Below, piece by piece: positions 31,444 through 37,505 of a stretch of 37,505 nt of DNA (the first letter of the stretch is position 1; the number at the start of each line of letters is the position of its first letter). The notes below the pieces were generated by a model. It was not told the origin of the DNA and made no database searches. It saw only the letters and a list, made by a program, of their open reading frames with translations. The translations under genes were made by a program, and so were the position numbers. Source of the DNA: a virus; IMG/VR virus record IMGVR_UViG_3300033977_000196, positions 1 to 37,505 of that record; one strand, 5' to 3'.

Positions 31444-31465
31444 GGGGGGCGGGGGTGGGGCCGGG
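31444..31465 (+). other. Potential G-quadruplex
   Basis: Four G-runs of 6, 5, 4 and 3 bases separated by 1, 1 and 2 bases on the plus strand. It ends about 8 bp before the CTTTTAT box, so it could influence the promoter. Confidence 0.6.
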
Positions 31466-31473
31466 CAAAAGGG

Positions 31474-31480
31474 CTTTTAT
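31474..31480 (+). promoter_or_regulatory. Archaeal TATA-like box (CTTTTAT)
   Basis: GGGCTTTTATCC. The expected transcription start about 25 bp downstream falls at the palindrome TGAGAATATTCTCA. Confidence 0.6.
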
Positions 31481-31503
31481 CCTCCAGCAACTGCATTCCA
31501 CTC

Positions 31504-31517
31504 TGAGAATATTCTCA
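31504..31517. promoter_or_regulatory. 14-bp palindrome TGAGAATATTCTCA, candidate operator
   Basis: A perfect inverted repeat at the expected transcription start of the lysis-like module. It is distinct from TAGTATACTA. Confidence 0.55.
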
Positions 31518-31544
31518 AACCTTGCGGGGGTGAAAAGCCTGAGA

Positions 31545-31961
31545 GTGAAAATCAGAATCCTCGCAGCGGCCGCTGCTCTCATCTACTACGTCCTCGGTGT
31601 GGTGGGCGTTCCGGTTTACGCGCAGGGCACGGTGATCTCTCCGATCGATGCGACCCAGACCGTTATTTGGGTCGTGGTCGCGGTTTGTGTGGTTCTCATC
31701 ATCTTCGCGACCGGCGTTCTTCTAAGGTTCGGCGTGGGGGCACTCAGTGTTTGGAGCCAGAACTCCAGCGTCCAGCAAGCCATCAACATGTTCGACAATG
31801 TGATTAACGGATACTACGAACTCACGCAATCGGTTACTGAAGCTACAACCATCAACGCCGTAATTGACTCGGCGCTCGAGGCGCTTACGAGCACTAACCC
31901 TGTGGAGAGGGCTGCAGCTGCGAACCGGTTGAGGGCTTCCCTGGCCAAACGTAGGCATTGA
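31545..31961 (+). CDS. Secreted or membrane protein with signal peptide
   Basis: A 138-aa protein. KIRILAAAAALIYYVLGV is an N-terminal hydrophobic segment with VYAQG as a likely signal cleavage site near residue 26. A second transmembrane segment is VIWVVVAVCVVLIIFATGVL (about 42-62). The rest is soluble and helical. GTG 31545 is favoured; GTG 31530 after GGGGG is also possible. First gene of the module with a holin-like protein and protease; it may be a spanin- or pilin-like or membrane-disrupting component. Confidence 0.6.
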   Translation: MKIRILAAAAALIYYVLGVVGVPVYAQGTVISPIDATQTVIWVVVAVCVVLIIFATGVLLRFGVGALSVWSQNSSVQQAINMFDNVINGYYELTQSVTEATTINAVIDSALEALTSTNPVERAAAANRLRASLAKRRH

Positions 31962-32010
31962 ACCGGCGGACCGATGGATCCGCCGTCCCCATTTCTTCTA
32001 AGAAAAAGTC

Positions 32011-32017
32011 CTTTTAT
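32011..32017 (+). promoter_or_regulatory. Archaeal TATA-like box (CTTTTAT)
   Basis: GTCCTTTTATCC, centred 35 bp before ATG 32049. It predicts an mRNA with a leader of about 10 bases and supports that start over ATG 31974. Confidence 0.62.
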
Positions 32018-32048
32018 CCATCGTTCGCGCCCTACCTTCCTGATTCCT

Positions 32049-32324
32049 ATGGCATCTGCCAACGATATCTTCGCGGGAATCATGGGCTTGCTGATTACAA
32101 TCGCGTACATGGGCACCTTGGCCTGGCTCGCGTACGCGGCGCCTATGAGTCCGACCTATCAGGCCGACTTCACCACGTTTCTGAATTGGAGCGTGGTCCC
32201 CGGCGTCGTGTGGGGCTTCTACTTTGGACGGGCGGCCGGCGCCATGCTCGCTAGACGGCAAATAGAGGAGCTTGAGAGAAAGCTGAAGAGAGTGCGGACC
32301 AGGACGGGGAGGCTCGCGCGATGA
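32049..32324 (+). CDS. Holin-like membrane protein
   Basis: A 91-aa protein with two transmembrane helices (FAGIMGLLITIAYMGTLAWL and LNWSVVPGVVWGFYFGRAAG) and a basic helical tail (RRQIEELERKLKRVRTR), the layout of small phage holins. ATG 32049 is set by the TATA-like box. It overlaps the papain-like protease by ATGA, so the two are coupled. Confidence 0.65.
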   Translation: MASANDIFAGIMGLLITIAYMGTLAWLAYAAPMSPTYQADFTTFLNWSVVPGVVWGFYFGRAAGAMLARRQIEELERKLKRVRTRTGRLAR

Positions 32325-33445
32325 CGCGGTACTCGCGGTACTGCGCTGACTGCCATCGCTGGGTCGAGCCGGGCCATAAGAAACAGCCTGGCTTCGAGAA
32401 ACATCGCGCGTATGCGCTTGGGCGCCGGAAGAGCCGGATTCCAGCTCGCTATCACATCCTGCAGTTCCTCCGGCAGCTTAAGGCGGTGCCCACATCGTAC
32501 GATCTCAGAGTTTCAGGGACCGGGGGCGGAATCGGCATCGGCCCGATTCTTAACCAGGAGGATGAATCCGCCTGCGTAGCGTTCGCGACTACGAGCGTGA
32601 AGATGTGGAAGGTGGGCGCGGAAACCGGCAGCTTCCCGGACTTGAGCCCTCAATTCATCTACGACGTTGGCCGAAACGCAAACAACTCATGCCCAGATCC
32701 TGGCATGGATTCACTCTGGGGCGTCCAGGTCCTCGTTTCAAACGGCGTCTGCCCCTCAGCCGACTACCCGTTCACGGACTCGGATAATTGCGGGAACCCA
32801 ACCAACCAGGCCGTTCAAGACGCGGCCGAATACAAAGCAGAGAACTTCGCGGCAATAACCAGCGTCGCCGACATGAAACAAGCCATACTCACGTACGGAG
32901 CGATACAAATCGGAATTCCGGTTTATGAAGAGATAATGACCGTCGGACCAGACGGGATCATTCCGATGCCCGGAGAGGACGAGCAACCTGTGGGCGGCCA
33001 CGAACTCGCCGTCGTAGGCTGGGCCGTGATCAACGGAACCAGGTACCTGACCATCAAGAATAGTTGGGGCGCAAGTTGGGGTGAGCAGGGCTGCGGATAC
33101 CTGCCGGAAGATTACATGACCATGATGTTCCAGAACGGGGAGGCGGACAGCTACAGCACCGTGGACCAACCGACGCCGCCAACGCCGGCGCCCACAGACT
33201 GCTGGGGCACCTTCCTCTCGGCCATCCAAACGGCCGTTGAAAACAATGATCTTCTCGGCGTGATCACAGCGCTACAGCAACTCGTCGCCTGCCTCCAATC
33301 GCAACCGACGCCGAGTGGCCGTGAAGGTTCCAGCCTTGCGTGCTGGGCCACTTTCGTCGCGGACGTGTTAGGCGCCGCCGCCCAGTTCCGTGAATGCTAC
33401 GAGGCCGGCTCAAAGAGGAAGAGCAAGGGGTACGGCCATGTCTGA
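32321..33445 (+). CDS. Papain-like (C1A) cysteine protease
   Basis: A 374-aa protein with all landmarks of family C1A: oxyanion Gln79 and catalytic Cys85 in NQEDESACVAFA, His227 in GGHELAVVGW, and Asn247 in KNSWGASWGEQGCGY. An N-terminal C8/C11/H19 cluster (YCADCHRW) looks like a zinc site, and a C-terminal helical tail follows PTPPTPAP. No signal peptide is visible. Its coupling to a holin-like gene suggests it may degrade the host protein envelope (S-layer) for release or entry. A maturation protease is possible too. Confidence 0.85.
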   Translation: MTRYSRYCADCHRWVEPGHKKQPGFEKHRAYALGRRKSRIPARYHILQFLRQLKAVPTSYDLRVSGTGGGIGIGPILNQEDESACVAFATTSVKMWKVGAETGSFPDLSPQFIYDVGRNANNSCPDPGMDSLWGVQVLVSNGVCPSADYPFTDSDNCGNPTNQAVQDAAEYKAENFAAITSVADMKQAILTYGAIQIGIPVYEEIMTVGPDGIIPMPGEDEQPVGGHELAVVGWAVINGTRYLTIKNSWGASWGEQGCGYLPEDYMTMMFQNGEADSYSTVDQPTPPTPAPTDCWGTFLSAIQTAVENNDLLGVITALQQLVACLQSQPTPSGREGSSLACWATFVADVLGAAAQFRECYEAGSKRKSKGYGHV

Positions 33446-33989
33446 GCGAAAGCATAGACCAAGACCCGACCCGACGGATGGTTCCACGGCGTATTATTTC
33501 AGCCCGAACGGCGGCTGCGCTGCGGCCATCATCGCGGTTCTGAATGCGGCTCAATCCTCGGTCGATATCGCCATGTACTCGTTCACGAACGCCGAGATCG
33601 CGGCTGCAATCATGGCCGTTCAAAGCCGGAAGGTGCCCATTCGAATCGTCTTCGATCAATCCGAAACGCAGGGCACCCAGGCCACGTACCACGACCAGTT
33701 TGAGCAGGCCGGGATTCCAATCAAACTGTACTCGCCGCCCAACGGGATCCTTCACGACAAATACGCGATCGTCGACCTGGCCACGGTGATCAACGGGTCC
33801 TTTAACTGGACCGAGAAAGCGGAGCACGACAATTACGAGAACATACAGATCCATCAGGATCCAAACCTCGCCGGCGCGTACGAAGCCAACTATCAAGTAA
33901 TCTGGGGCCTCGCCCAGCTCGAGGTACCTCCCTCGGAACGAGCCCGAGTACGCGAGATAAGGTCCTTAGCTCCGAAGCCGGAATTCTAG
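33438..33989 (+). CDS. Phospholipase D-fold (single HKD) enzyme
   Basis: A 183-aa protein with one HKD motif: H106, K108, D113 (HDKYAIVD) and G120-S121 (NGSFNW), plus an N-terminal SVDIAMYSF strand, as in Nuc-type endonucleases and small phospholipases D. These act as dimers on phosphodiester bonds. PLD chemistry would work on archaeal ether lipids because the head group is cut; nuclease action is equally possible. ATG 33438 overlaps the protease gene by 8 bp. Confidence 0.8.
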   Translation: MSERKHRPRPDPTDGSTAYYFSPNGGCAAAIIAVLNAAQSSVDIAMYSFTNAEIAAAIMAVQSRKVPIRIVFDQSETQGTQATYHDQFEQAGIPIKLYSPPNGILHDKYAIVDLATVINGSFNWTEKAEHDNYENIQIHQDPNLAGAYEANYQVIWGLAQLEVPPSERARVREIRSLAPKPEF

Positions 33990-34229
33990 TTGGCGGAGCG
34001 AAACAACCACTTCTTTGAGCGATGCAAAGAAATCTTCAGTGAGATGTTTGTCTCTAAACAACAGCTGGGAGACTTCAAAGCGGAGTACGAGCGTCGACAT
34101 GGACAACTCGAGGGTAAGGTCGAACTAGCGTTGAAAGCGGCATCATGGAACCGCAACCTTCTCATAATGATCGCTGGCGGAATCGCCATAGAGATCATCC
34201 TGGAGATCGGTCATTACTTCTTCCATTGA
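33990..34229 (+). CDS. XhlA-like coiled-coil membrane protein
   Basis: A 79-aa protein with a charged coiled coil (KQQLGDFKAEYERRHGQLEG) and a C-terminal transmembrane helix (LLIMIAGGIAIEIILEIG). This is the layout of haemolysin XhlA / holin-partner proteins. TTG 33990 directly follows the upstream TAG. Confidence 0.6.
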   Translation: MAERNNHFFERCKEIFSEMFVSKQQLGDFKAEYERRHGQLEGKVELALKAASWNRNLLIMIAGGIAIEIILEIGHYFFH

Positions 34230-34251
34230 GGCATCCATGAAGTGAAGAAGT

Positions 34252-34347
34252 ATGTGGGATTGGTTTAGTTTCGGCGTTGGCGTAGTTGTGGGCTTCATAA
34301 TCGGATTCTTCGTTCTGCTGCTGCTTGAGAACATGATGCCAGATTAG
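34252..34347 (+). CDS. Tiny transmembrane peptide
   Basis: A 31-aa frame beginning MWDWFSF and then one hydrophobic helix (VGVVVGFIIGFFVLLLL). It resembles small phage membrane toxins or pinholins. It fits between two membrane-protein genes. Confidence 0.5.
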   Translation: MWDWFSFGVGVVVGFIIGFFVLLLLENMMPD

Positions 34348-34357
34348 AGCTGAGAAA

Positions 34358-34555
34358 TTGAGTGCGAATCCTTGGCCTTATCTTGTTGCCGAATTTGTCG
34401 GTTGGATAGTTCTCGGGGTGATTTGGGTAGCCGTGGCTGCGGTTGTTTGGTCGTGGGGTTTAGCTGGCGGAGCACTGCTTGTAGTTCTAGCAATCGTTTT
34501 CATTGTTATCGGCTTCCTCTGGGCTGGCTTCCTAGCGTTCGGTGAAGACCAATGA
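34358..34555 (+). CDS. Small membrane protein
   Basis: A 65-aa protein that is nearly all hydrophobic, with two transmembrane helices (VGWIVLGVIWVAVAAVVW; LLVVLAIVFIVIGFLWAGFL). TTG 34358 start; a good ribosome-binding site is lacking. Its stop overlaps the next start by ATGA. Confidence 0.6.
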   Translation: MSANPWPYLVAEFVGWIVLGVIWVAVAAVVWSWGLAGGALLVVLAIVFIVIGFLWAGFLAFGEDQ

Positions 34556-34770
34556 AACAAGGAAACATGCTTCTCATACCTCACTTACGTTTTTCATTGC
34601 ATTGCTTCATTTTCGGTCATGAAGTGCGATGGTGGGATTATTATGGTAACGGGAAAACCTTCGAGTATGGATACTGCCCATACTGTCAAGGTCTCTTTTT
34701 GATCCCGACCAACTTTGAATCTGCTAACTTGTACGGGTTCAAACATTGGTCAACGGAACCATTCAAGTGA
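34552..34770 (+). CDS. Small zinc protein (DUF1660-like)
   Basis: A 72-aa protein with LHCFIFGHEVRWW and YCPYCQGLF, resembling the DUF1660 pattern of a C..GH site plus a CxxC knuckle. Likely binds zinc. Coupled to the membrane protein upstream. Confidence 0.55.
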   Translation: MKQGNMLLIPHLRFSLHCFIFGHEVRWWDYYGNGKTFEYGYCPYCQGLFLIPTNFESANLYGFKHWSTEPFK

Positions 34771-34777
34771 GAATAGG

Positions 34778-35092
34778 ATGAAAGCTGTATATTGGCGCTT
34801 GGTGGCGCTTGCTATCGGCCTCCTCTGTATTGTTGGAGCGTACTATCTATTCGTATGGTGGGCTGGGACGCCGCAAGCCAACTGTCCGCCGAGCCAATGT
34901 AGTTCCGGGGCGGCCGACGTTGGCCTTTTGCCGGCGTTTGGGCTTCTCATGGTGACTCTCTACTGCTTCCTTTACGCTGCGTACGGGCCGGAAAGGTTGA
35001 ACACGGGAGGGCCGAGCAATAATCGAATATGTCGCAGTAGGGCTCCTAGTCGGCGCTATCATCTCAACCCTGGGATACCATCGCGAACGTAA
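34778..35092 (+). CDS. Two-helix membrane protein
   Basis: A 104-aa protein with two transmembrane helices (LVALAIGLLCIVGAYYLFVW; GLLPAFGLLMVTLYCFLYAA) flanking a short Cys-containing loop. The last ~30 residues are basic and overlap the next gene. ATG 34778 lies 21 codons into a longer frame. Confidence 0.6.
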   Translation: MKAVYWRLVALAIGLLCIVGAYYLFVWWAGTPQANCPPSQCSSGAADVGLLPAFGLLMVTLYCFLYAAYGPERLNTGGPSNNRICRSRAPSRRYHLNPGIPSRT

Positions 35093-35348
35093 GTGGGAGC
35101 CCTTCTATCTCCGTTCCTGGTTCAAGTCTACGCTCCTGGGCGGGGTCTTCGGCGCCGTGGCCATGCTTCCGGTTCCCCGGATCCTGCTGGTTATCGGGTT
35201 CGTGGTGATGGGCGAACGGCTGTTCTGCGAGGTCTATAAGACGTACATCAAGCCGGATTATCGGCCGCATCAGGTTTGTGCCCTCTGCCATTGCACGGTT
35301 CTGAAGGTGCACGGGAAATACTACCGGAAGGATCGGCCGCACCCATGA
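35019..35348 (+). CDS. Membrane protein with zinc knuckle, probable ATA start
   Basis: A 109-aa protein that reads IIEYVAVGLLVGAIISTLGY (a membrane helix), a second hydrophobic stretch (LLGGVFGAVAMLPVPRILLV) and CALCHC near the end. No ATG, GTG or TTG lies upstream of the first helix after the in-frame stop at 34998. ATA 35019 has GGGAGG 9 bases upstream. GTG 35157 would give only 63 aa and lose the first helix. Confidence 0.5.
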   Translation: MIEYVAVGLLVGAIISTLGYHRERKWEPFYLRSWFKSTLLGGVFGAVAMLPVPRILLVIGFVVMGERLFCEVYKTYIKPDYRPHQVCALCHCTVLKVHGKYYRKDRPHP

Positions 35349-35362
35349 GCGCCCTGACAAGG

Positions 35363-35369
35363 CTTTTAT
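35363..35369 (+). promoter_or_regulatory. Archaeal TATA-like box (CTTTTAT)
   Basis: AAGGCTTTTATCG, centred about 34 bp before TTG 35400, implying a nearly leaderless transcript for the metallopeptidase gene. Confidence 0.6.
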
Positions 35370-35399
35370 CGTCAGCCATGCCGGTTTGACCTAGTAAGG

Positions 35400-35885
35400 T
35401 TGGCTACTTTGGGTGAACATGAGGACGAGGGGTACTGGTTCGACGATGTGTTAACGGATAGCGTGGAGCAGCTTTTGAAATCCGGCCATTTCCCGGAAGC
35501 GCAGGACTGGAACATCAAGGCCTTAATCGCGAAGGGCAAGGCGCCTCGCGGGCGGGATGCCGCGGCCACCTGTCAGCTTCTCTCCCAAAAGATCCGCGTC
35601 GCCGTGGGCGGCGAAGTGGATTTCATCATAACCGTCTACGAGGACGACTGGAACAGAGCCAGAACTGCCCTGGAGCGCCAGCAGATCTTGATTCATGAGC
35701 TTCACCATGTGGATACGAACCGTAAGACCGGGAATCCGAGGATCCGCGACCACGACGACGACTTTTGCACGCGGCAGGCCCATGATAAGTACAGCCAGGA
35801 ACTCGCGAAACTAATCCCGCTTCCGGAGATGCTCGCCAAATCCACGGTCCAGAAGACTATGGCTTCGTTCTCCGGCCAGGGATAG
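35400..35885 (+). CDS. Putative metallopeptidase (phage type)
   Basis: A 161-aa protein with a zinc peptidase motif, HELHH (H99, E100, H103), and a third ligand H118 in IRDHDDDF. The layout ILIHELHHVD...HDxxDF is that of the phage putative metallopeptidase family (PhageMetallopep). It may process virion or host proteins. The TTG start fits a near leaderless mRNA. The TAG stop forms the first bases of a palindrome copy. Confidence 0.75.
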   Translation: MATLGEHEDEGYWFDDVLTDSVEQLLKSGHFPEAQDWNIKALIAKGKAPRGRDAAATCQLLSQKIRVAVGGEVDFIITVYEDDWNRARTALERQQILIHELHHVDTNRKTGNPRIRDHDDDFCTRQAHDKYSQELAKLIPLPEMLAKSTVQKTMASFSGQG

Positions 35886-35892
35886 TATACTG
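35883..35892. promoter_or_regulatory. TAGTATACTG palindrome variant
   Basis: Nine of ten bases match TAGTATACTA. It overlaps the metallopeptidase stop and lies before the ParB-methyltransferase gene. The last base breaks the ATG that the site would otherwise supply. Confidence 0.5.
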
Positions 35893-35952
35893 CCGTCTCG
35901 AGCGAGCCCGAAAACCGTCGCCGGCGTCAGGCCGTCGCCGAAGAACCCGAGG

Positions 35953-37173
35953 TTGATCAGCGACGAGCAGCTTGAGACCTTACGGCGGTCCATGGAGCGG
36001 TTTGGGGATCTTGGCGGCATCGTCTTCAACGTGCGGACCGGGCACCTGGTGGGCGGCCATCAAAGGATTAAGGAGTTGGATCCTGCCTGGCGAATCATGA
36101 AGCGGCCGCACCACGACAAAGTCGGGACTGTGTCGCTGGGGTATATTCGAACGCCCTTCGGCCTTTTCCAGTACAGGGAGGTGGATTGGGGGGAGGATAC
36201 GGAGCTCGCGGCTAACCTGGCTGCGAACAAGATCTCCGGCGAATGGGATAACGTGAAACTCGCGCCGATTCTCGAGGACCTCATGAAAAACCCGGATCTG
36301 TTCAACGTAACCGGGTTTACGGCGCAGGAAGCGAATTTGATCACCGAATCCATAAAGCAGGCTGAGAGGGACCTGTCGGAAGACGAGGCGCCCCCTCTCC
36401 CCGTGAAGCCTACAACGCGGCCCGGTCAACTCTGGCGTCTGGGACCGCACCGACTACTTTGTGGGGATGCAACGAAACCGGAGAGTTGGCTGAAACTGTT
36501 GGGGAAGGAGAAGGCGGCGTTGTGCATCACCGACTTTCCGTACGGCGAGAGCTACAACGTCCACAACAAGAGCGAGTACGATCGAATATTGAAGCGGCGG
36601 GTTCCTAACCGAGAGCGGGAAGACATCGTCGGCGACGAATCCACGCAGGTAGCGAAGAACGTGCTGCCGCTAATCTTCCAGCACCTCATCGACGACGGCG
36701 TGGCCTATTTCACATGCGGAACGGATCTGGCCGTGGACTTGATAGCTTGGCTTCGAGAGGCTCGAATCCACTACGGAACCCTGATGGTTTGGCATAAGCA
36801 CTTCCCGGTTGTTTCCTGGAACCGGTACCACGCGGAACATGAGCTCATCGTCTTCGCGGGTAAGGGCAGCCGGCCGGGAAAGTTCACGCGGTGGTTCGGG
36901 CCAAAGGACGAGTCAACGGTTTGGGATATCCCACTTGACGCGCATGGGGAACGCGTCCACCCGACCCAGAAGCCCGTAGCCCTGTACGAGAGGGCGATGG
37001 TGAACTCGAGCGCTCCGGGGGAGATGGTAGTGGATCCATGCGCCGGCTCCGGACCTTGCCTCGTAGCCGCCGAGAAGCACGGCCGCAAAGCGTATCTGAT
37101 GGAAATCAACCCCGGATACTGCGACGTGATCCTCCACCGCTACATCTCGTTTACAGGCCGGAAACCCACATGA
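35953..37173 (+). CDS. ParB-domain DNA methyltransferase
   Basis: A 406-aa protein (from TTG 35953) with an N-terminal ParB-like domain (VGGHQRIK at 33-40) and a beta-class amino-methyltransferase: catalytic ITDFPYGE (D194-Y197, DFPY in place of DPPY) precedes motif I, DPCAGSG (361-367). Such fusions act on adenine N6 or cytosine N4. The reading continues upstream of the TTG with SPKNPRLISDEQL, which is ParB-like, so the true start may lie near 35890 in the palindrome. Possible role: self-protection or regulation. Its stop overlaps the next ATG. Confidence 0.8.
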   Translation: MISDEQLETLRRSMERFGDLGGIVFNVRTGHLVGGHQRIKELDPAWRIMKRPHHDKVGTVSLGYIRTPFGLFQYREVDWGEDTELAANLAANKISGEWDNVKLAPILEDLMKNPDLFNVTGFTAQEANLITESIKQAERDLSEDEAPPLPVKPTTRPGQLWRLGPHRLLCGDATKPESWLKLLGKEKAALCITDFPYGESYNVHNKSEYDRILKRRVPNREREDIVGDESTQVAKNVLPLIFQHLIDDGVAYFTCGTDLAVDLIAWLREARIHYGTLMVWHKHFPVVSWNRYHAEHELIVFAGKGSRPGKFTRWFGPKDESTVWDIPLDAHGERVHPTQKPVALYERAMVNSSAPGEMVVDPCAGSGPCLVAAEKHGRKAYLMEINPGYCDVILHRYISFTGRKPT

Positions 37174-37505
37174 CCGCCAAGAAAAGAGCACGAAAACAAG
37201 CGAAACCAGCTAGAACACCACAAAAAGTCGGTGAAATCGGCCCCCCCACCCCCCCCACCTTACCGCCTAAGGAGATCTCTGAACGGCAGGCGGCGTTCGC
37301 GAGAGCCGCGGCCGCAGCCACCAAGGCGCGGTACATCAACCTGCAGATCGGCTTCCTGGAGAAGGCATCGAACCCGGTCGGGCCGAAGGCCGGCTTCAAA
37401 TTCGATCCCAAGACCAAGGACCAACTGCGAAAGCTCACGGTGCGGTTTATGCAGAAGCAACTGGACCGCGAAATCACGAACACCGACTACCAAGCAATGA
37501 TTCAG
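37170..37505 (+). CDS. Candidate terminase small subunit (5' part; continues at position 2)
   Basis: The first 112 codons of the gene that continues from the left end (2-448). ATG 37170 overlaps the methyltransferase stop as ATGA. The N terminus is Lys/Arg-rich, followed by a Pro-rich stretch encoded by C-tracts at 37241-37259. See the entry at the left end for the role. Confidence 0.6.
   Translation, partial: MTAKKRARKQAKPARTPQKVGEIGPPTPPTLPPKEISERQAAFARAAAAATKARYINLQIGFLEKASNPVGPKAGFKFDPKTKDQLRKLTVRFMQKQLDREITNTDYQAMIQ
37241..37259 (+). repeat. Poly-C tracts
   Basis: Runs of 7 and 8 C broken by A, in frame as Pro-Pro-Thr codons. The minus strand is G-rich. The contig is cut right after it, which suggests that reads or assembly stalled here. 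Confidence 0.7.
37259..37505. repeat. Terminal redundancy, right copy
   Basis: Second copy of bases 1-247, with T instead of C at 37378. Confidence 0.95.

Larger units (their letters stand above)
31239..31544. other. Intergenic region with G-quadruplex, tandem repeats, TATA box and palindrome
   Basis: No reliable gene. The stretch holds C-tracts at about 31319-31355, a weak stem ACCCG/CGGGT, three tandem GTGGATG units (about 31373-31396), a G-rich run (31444-31465), a CTTTTAT box (31474-31480) and a 14-bp palindrome (31504-31517). An open frame from 31290 crosses it but its N-terminal part does not look like protein. Confidence 0.6.

Noticed and set aside
31290-31544. Extended N terminus of the membrane protein
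   Set aside because: The first 85 codons cross the G-quadruplex, the TATA-like box and the palindrome; the signal peptide starts at GTG 31545.
1-37505. tRNA genes, integrase, attachment sites
   Set aside because: No cloverleaf, tyrosine or serine recombinase motif was seen by eye; a tRNA scan could still find one.

Overview
The window is a complete genome of a tailed (Caudoviricetes) virus of an archaeon. The first 247 bases recur at 37259-37505 with a single mismatch, so the sequence is a circular or circularly permuted molecule of about 37,258 bp cut inside one gene. Head and tail genes are of the HK97 type: large terminase, portal, MuF-like protein, S78 protease, HK97-fold capsid protein, gp6-like adaptor, gp10-like protein, G/T chaperone, tape measure and hub. 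The archaeal assignment is an inference. It rests on TTTTATC TATA-like boxes 30-40 bp upstream of several starts with little or no leader, GGAGGTGA ribosome-binding sites, a HerA-type ATPase, ribbon-helix-helix and winged-helix regulators, and a very large number of small CxxC zinc-ribbon proteins. The host clade cannot be read from the sequence. No integrase, polymerase, primase, tRNA or CRISPR array was seen.

Layout. 37170 through the junction to 1907: small protein (terminase small subunit candidate) and large terminase. 1908-2156: repeat-rich spacer, a possible origin or packaging site. 2157-5136: methyltransferase and small zinc-ribbon, SWIB-like and coiled-coil proteins. 5199-8755: portal and MuF-like proteins. 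8752-11167: a block of small zinc proteins and a MazG-like pyrophosphohydrolase inserted between portal/MuF and protease. 11215-18709: protease-scaffold fusion, capsid protein, small head proteins, adaptor, terminator and tube candidates. 18770-26795: tail genes, with a G/T chaperone frameshift and several fibre-like proteins. 26796-27379: a minus-strand regulatory operon, divergent from a ribbon-helix-helix gene. 27726-31238: HerA ATPase and small zinc proteins. 31545-35348: membrane proteins, papain-like protease, phospholipase-D-fold enzyme and several very small membrane proteins, a likely lysis/egress module. 35400-37173: metallopeptidase and ParB-methyltransferase.

Nearly all genes lie on the plus strand in tightly overlapping chains (ATGA, TTGA, GTGA, TAATG junctions), which implies coupled translation. 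A 10-bp palindrome, TAGTATACTA, recurs at ten places, mostly in pairs just before or overlapping start codons across the genome. It looks like a virus-wide operator and is the most interesting regulatory signal. The lysis-like module and the abundance of zinc ribbons are the other main points of novelty.
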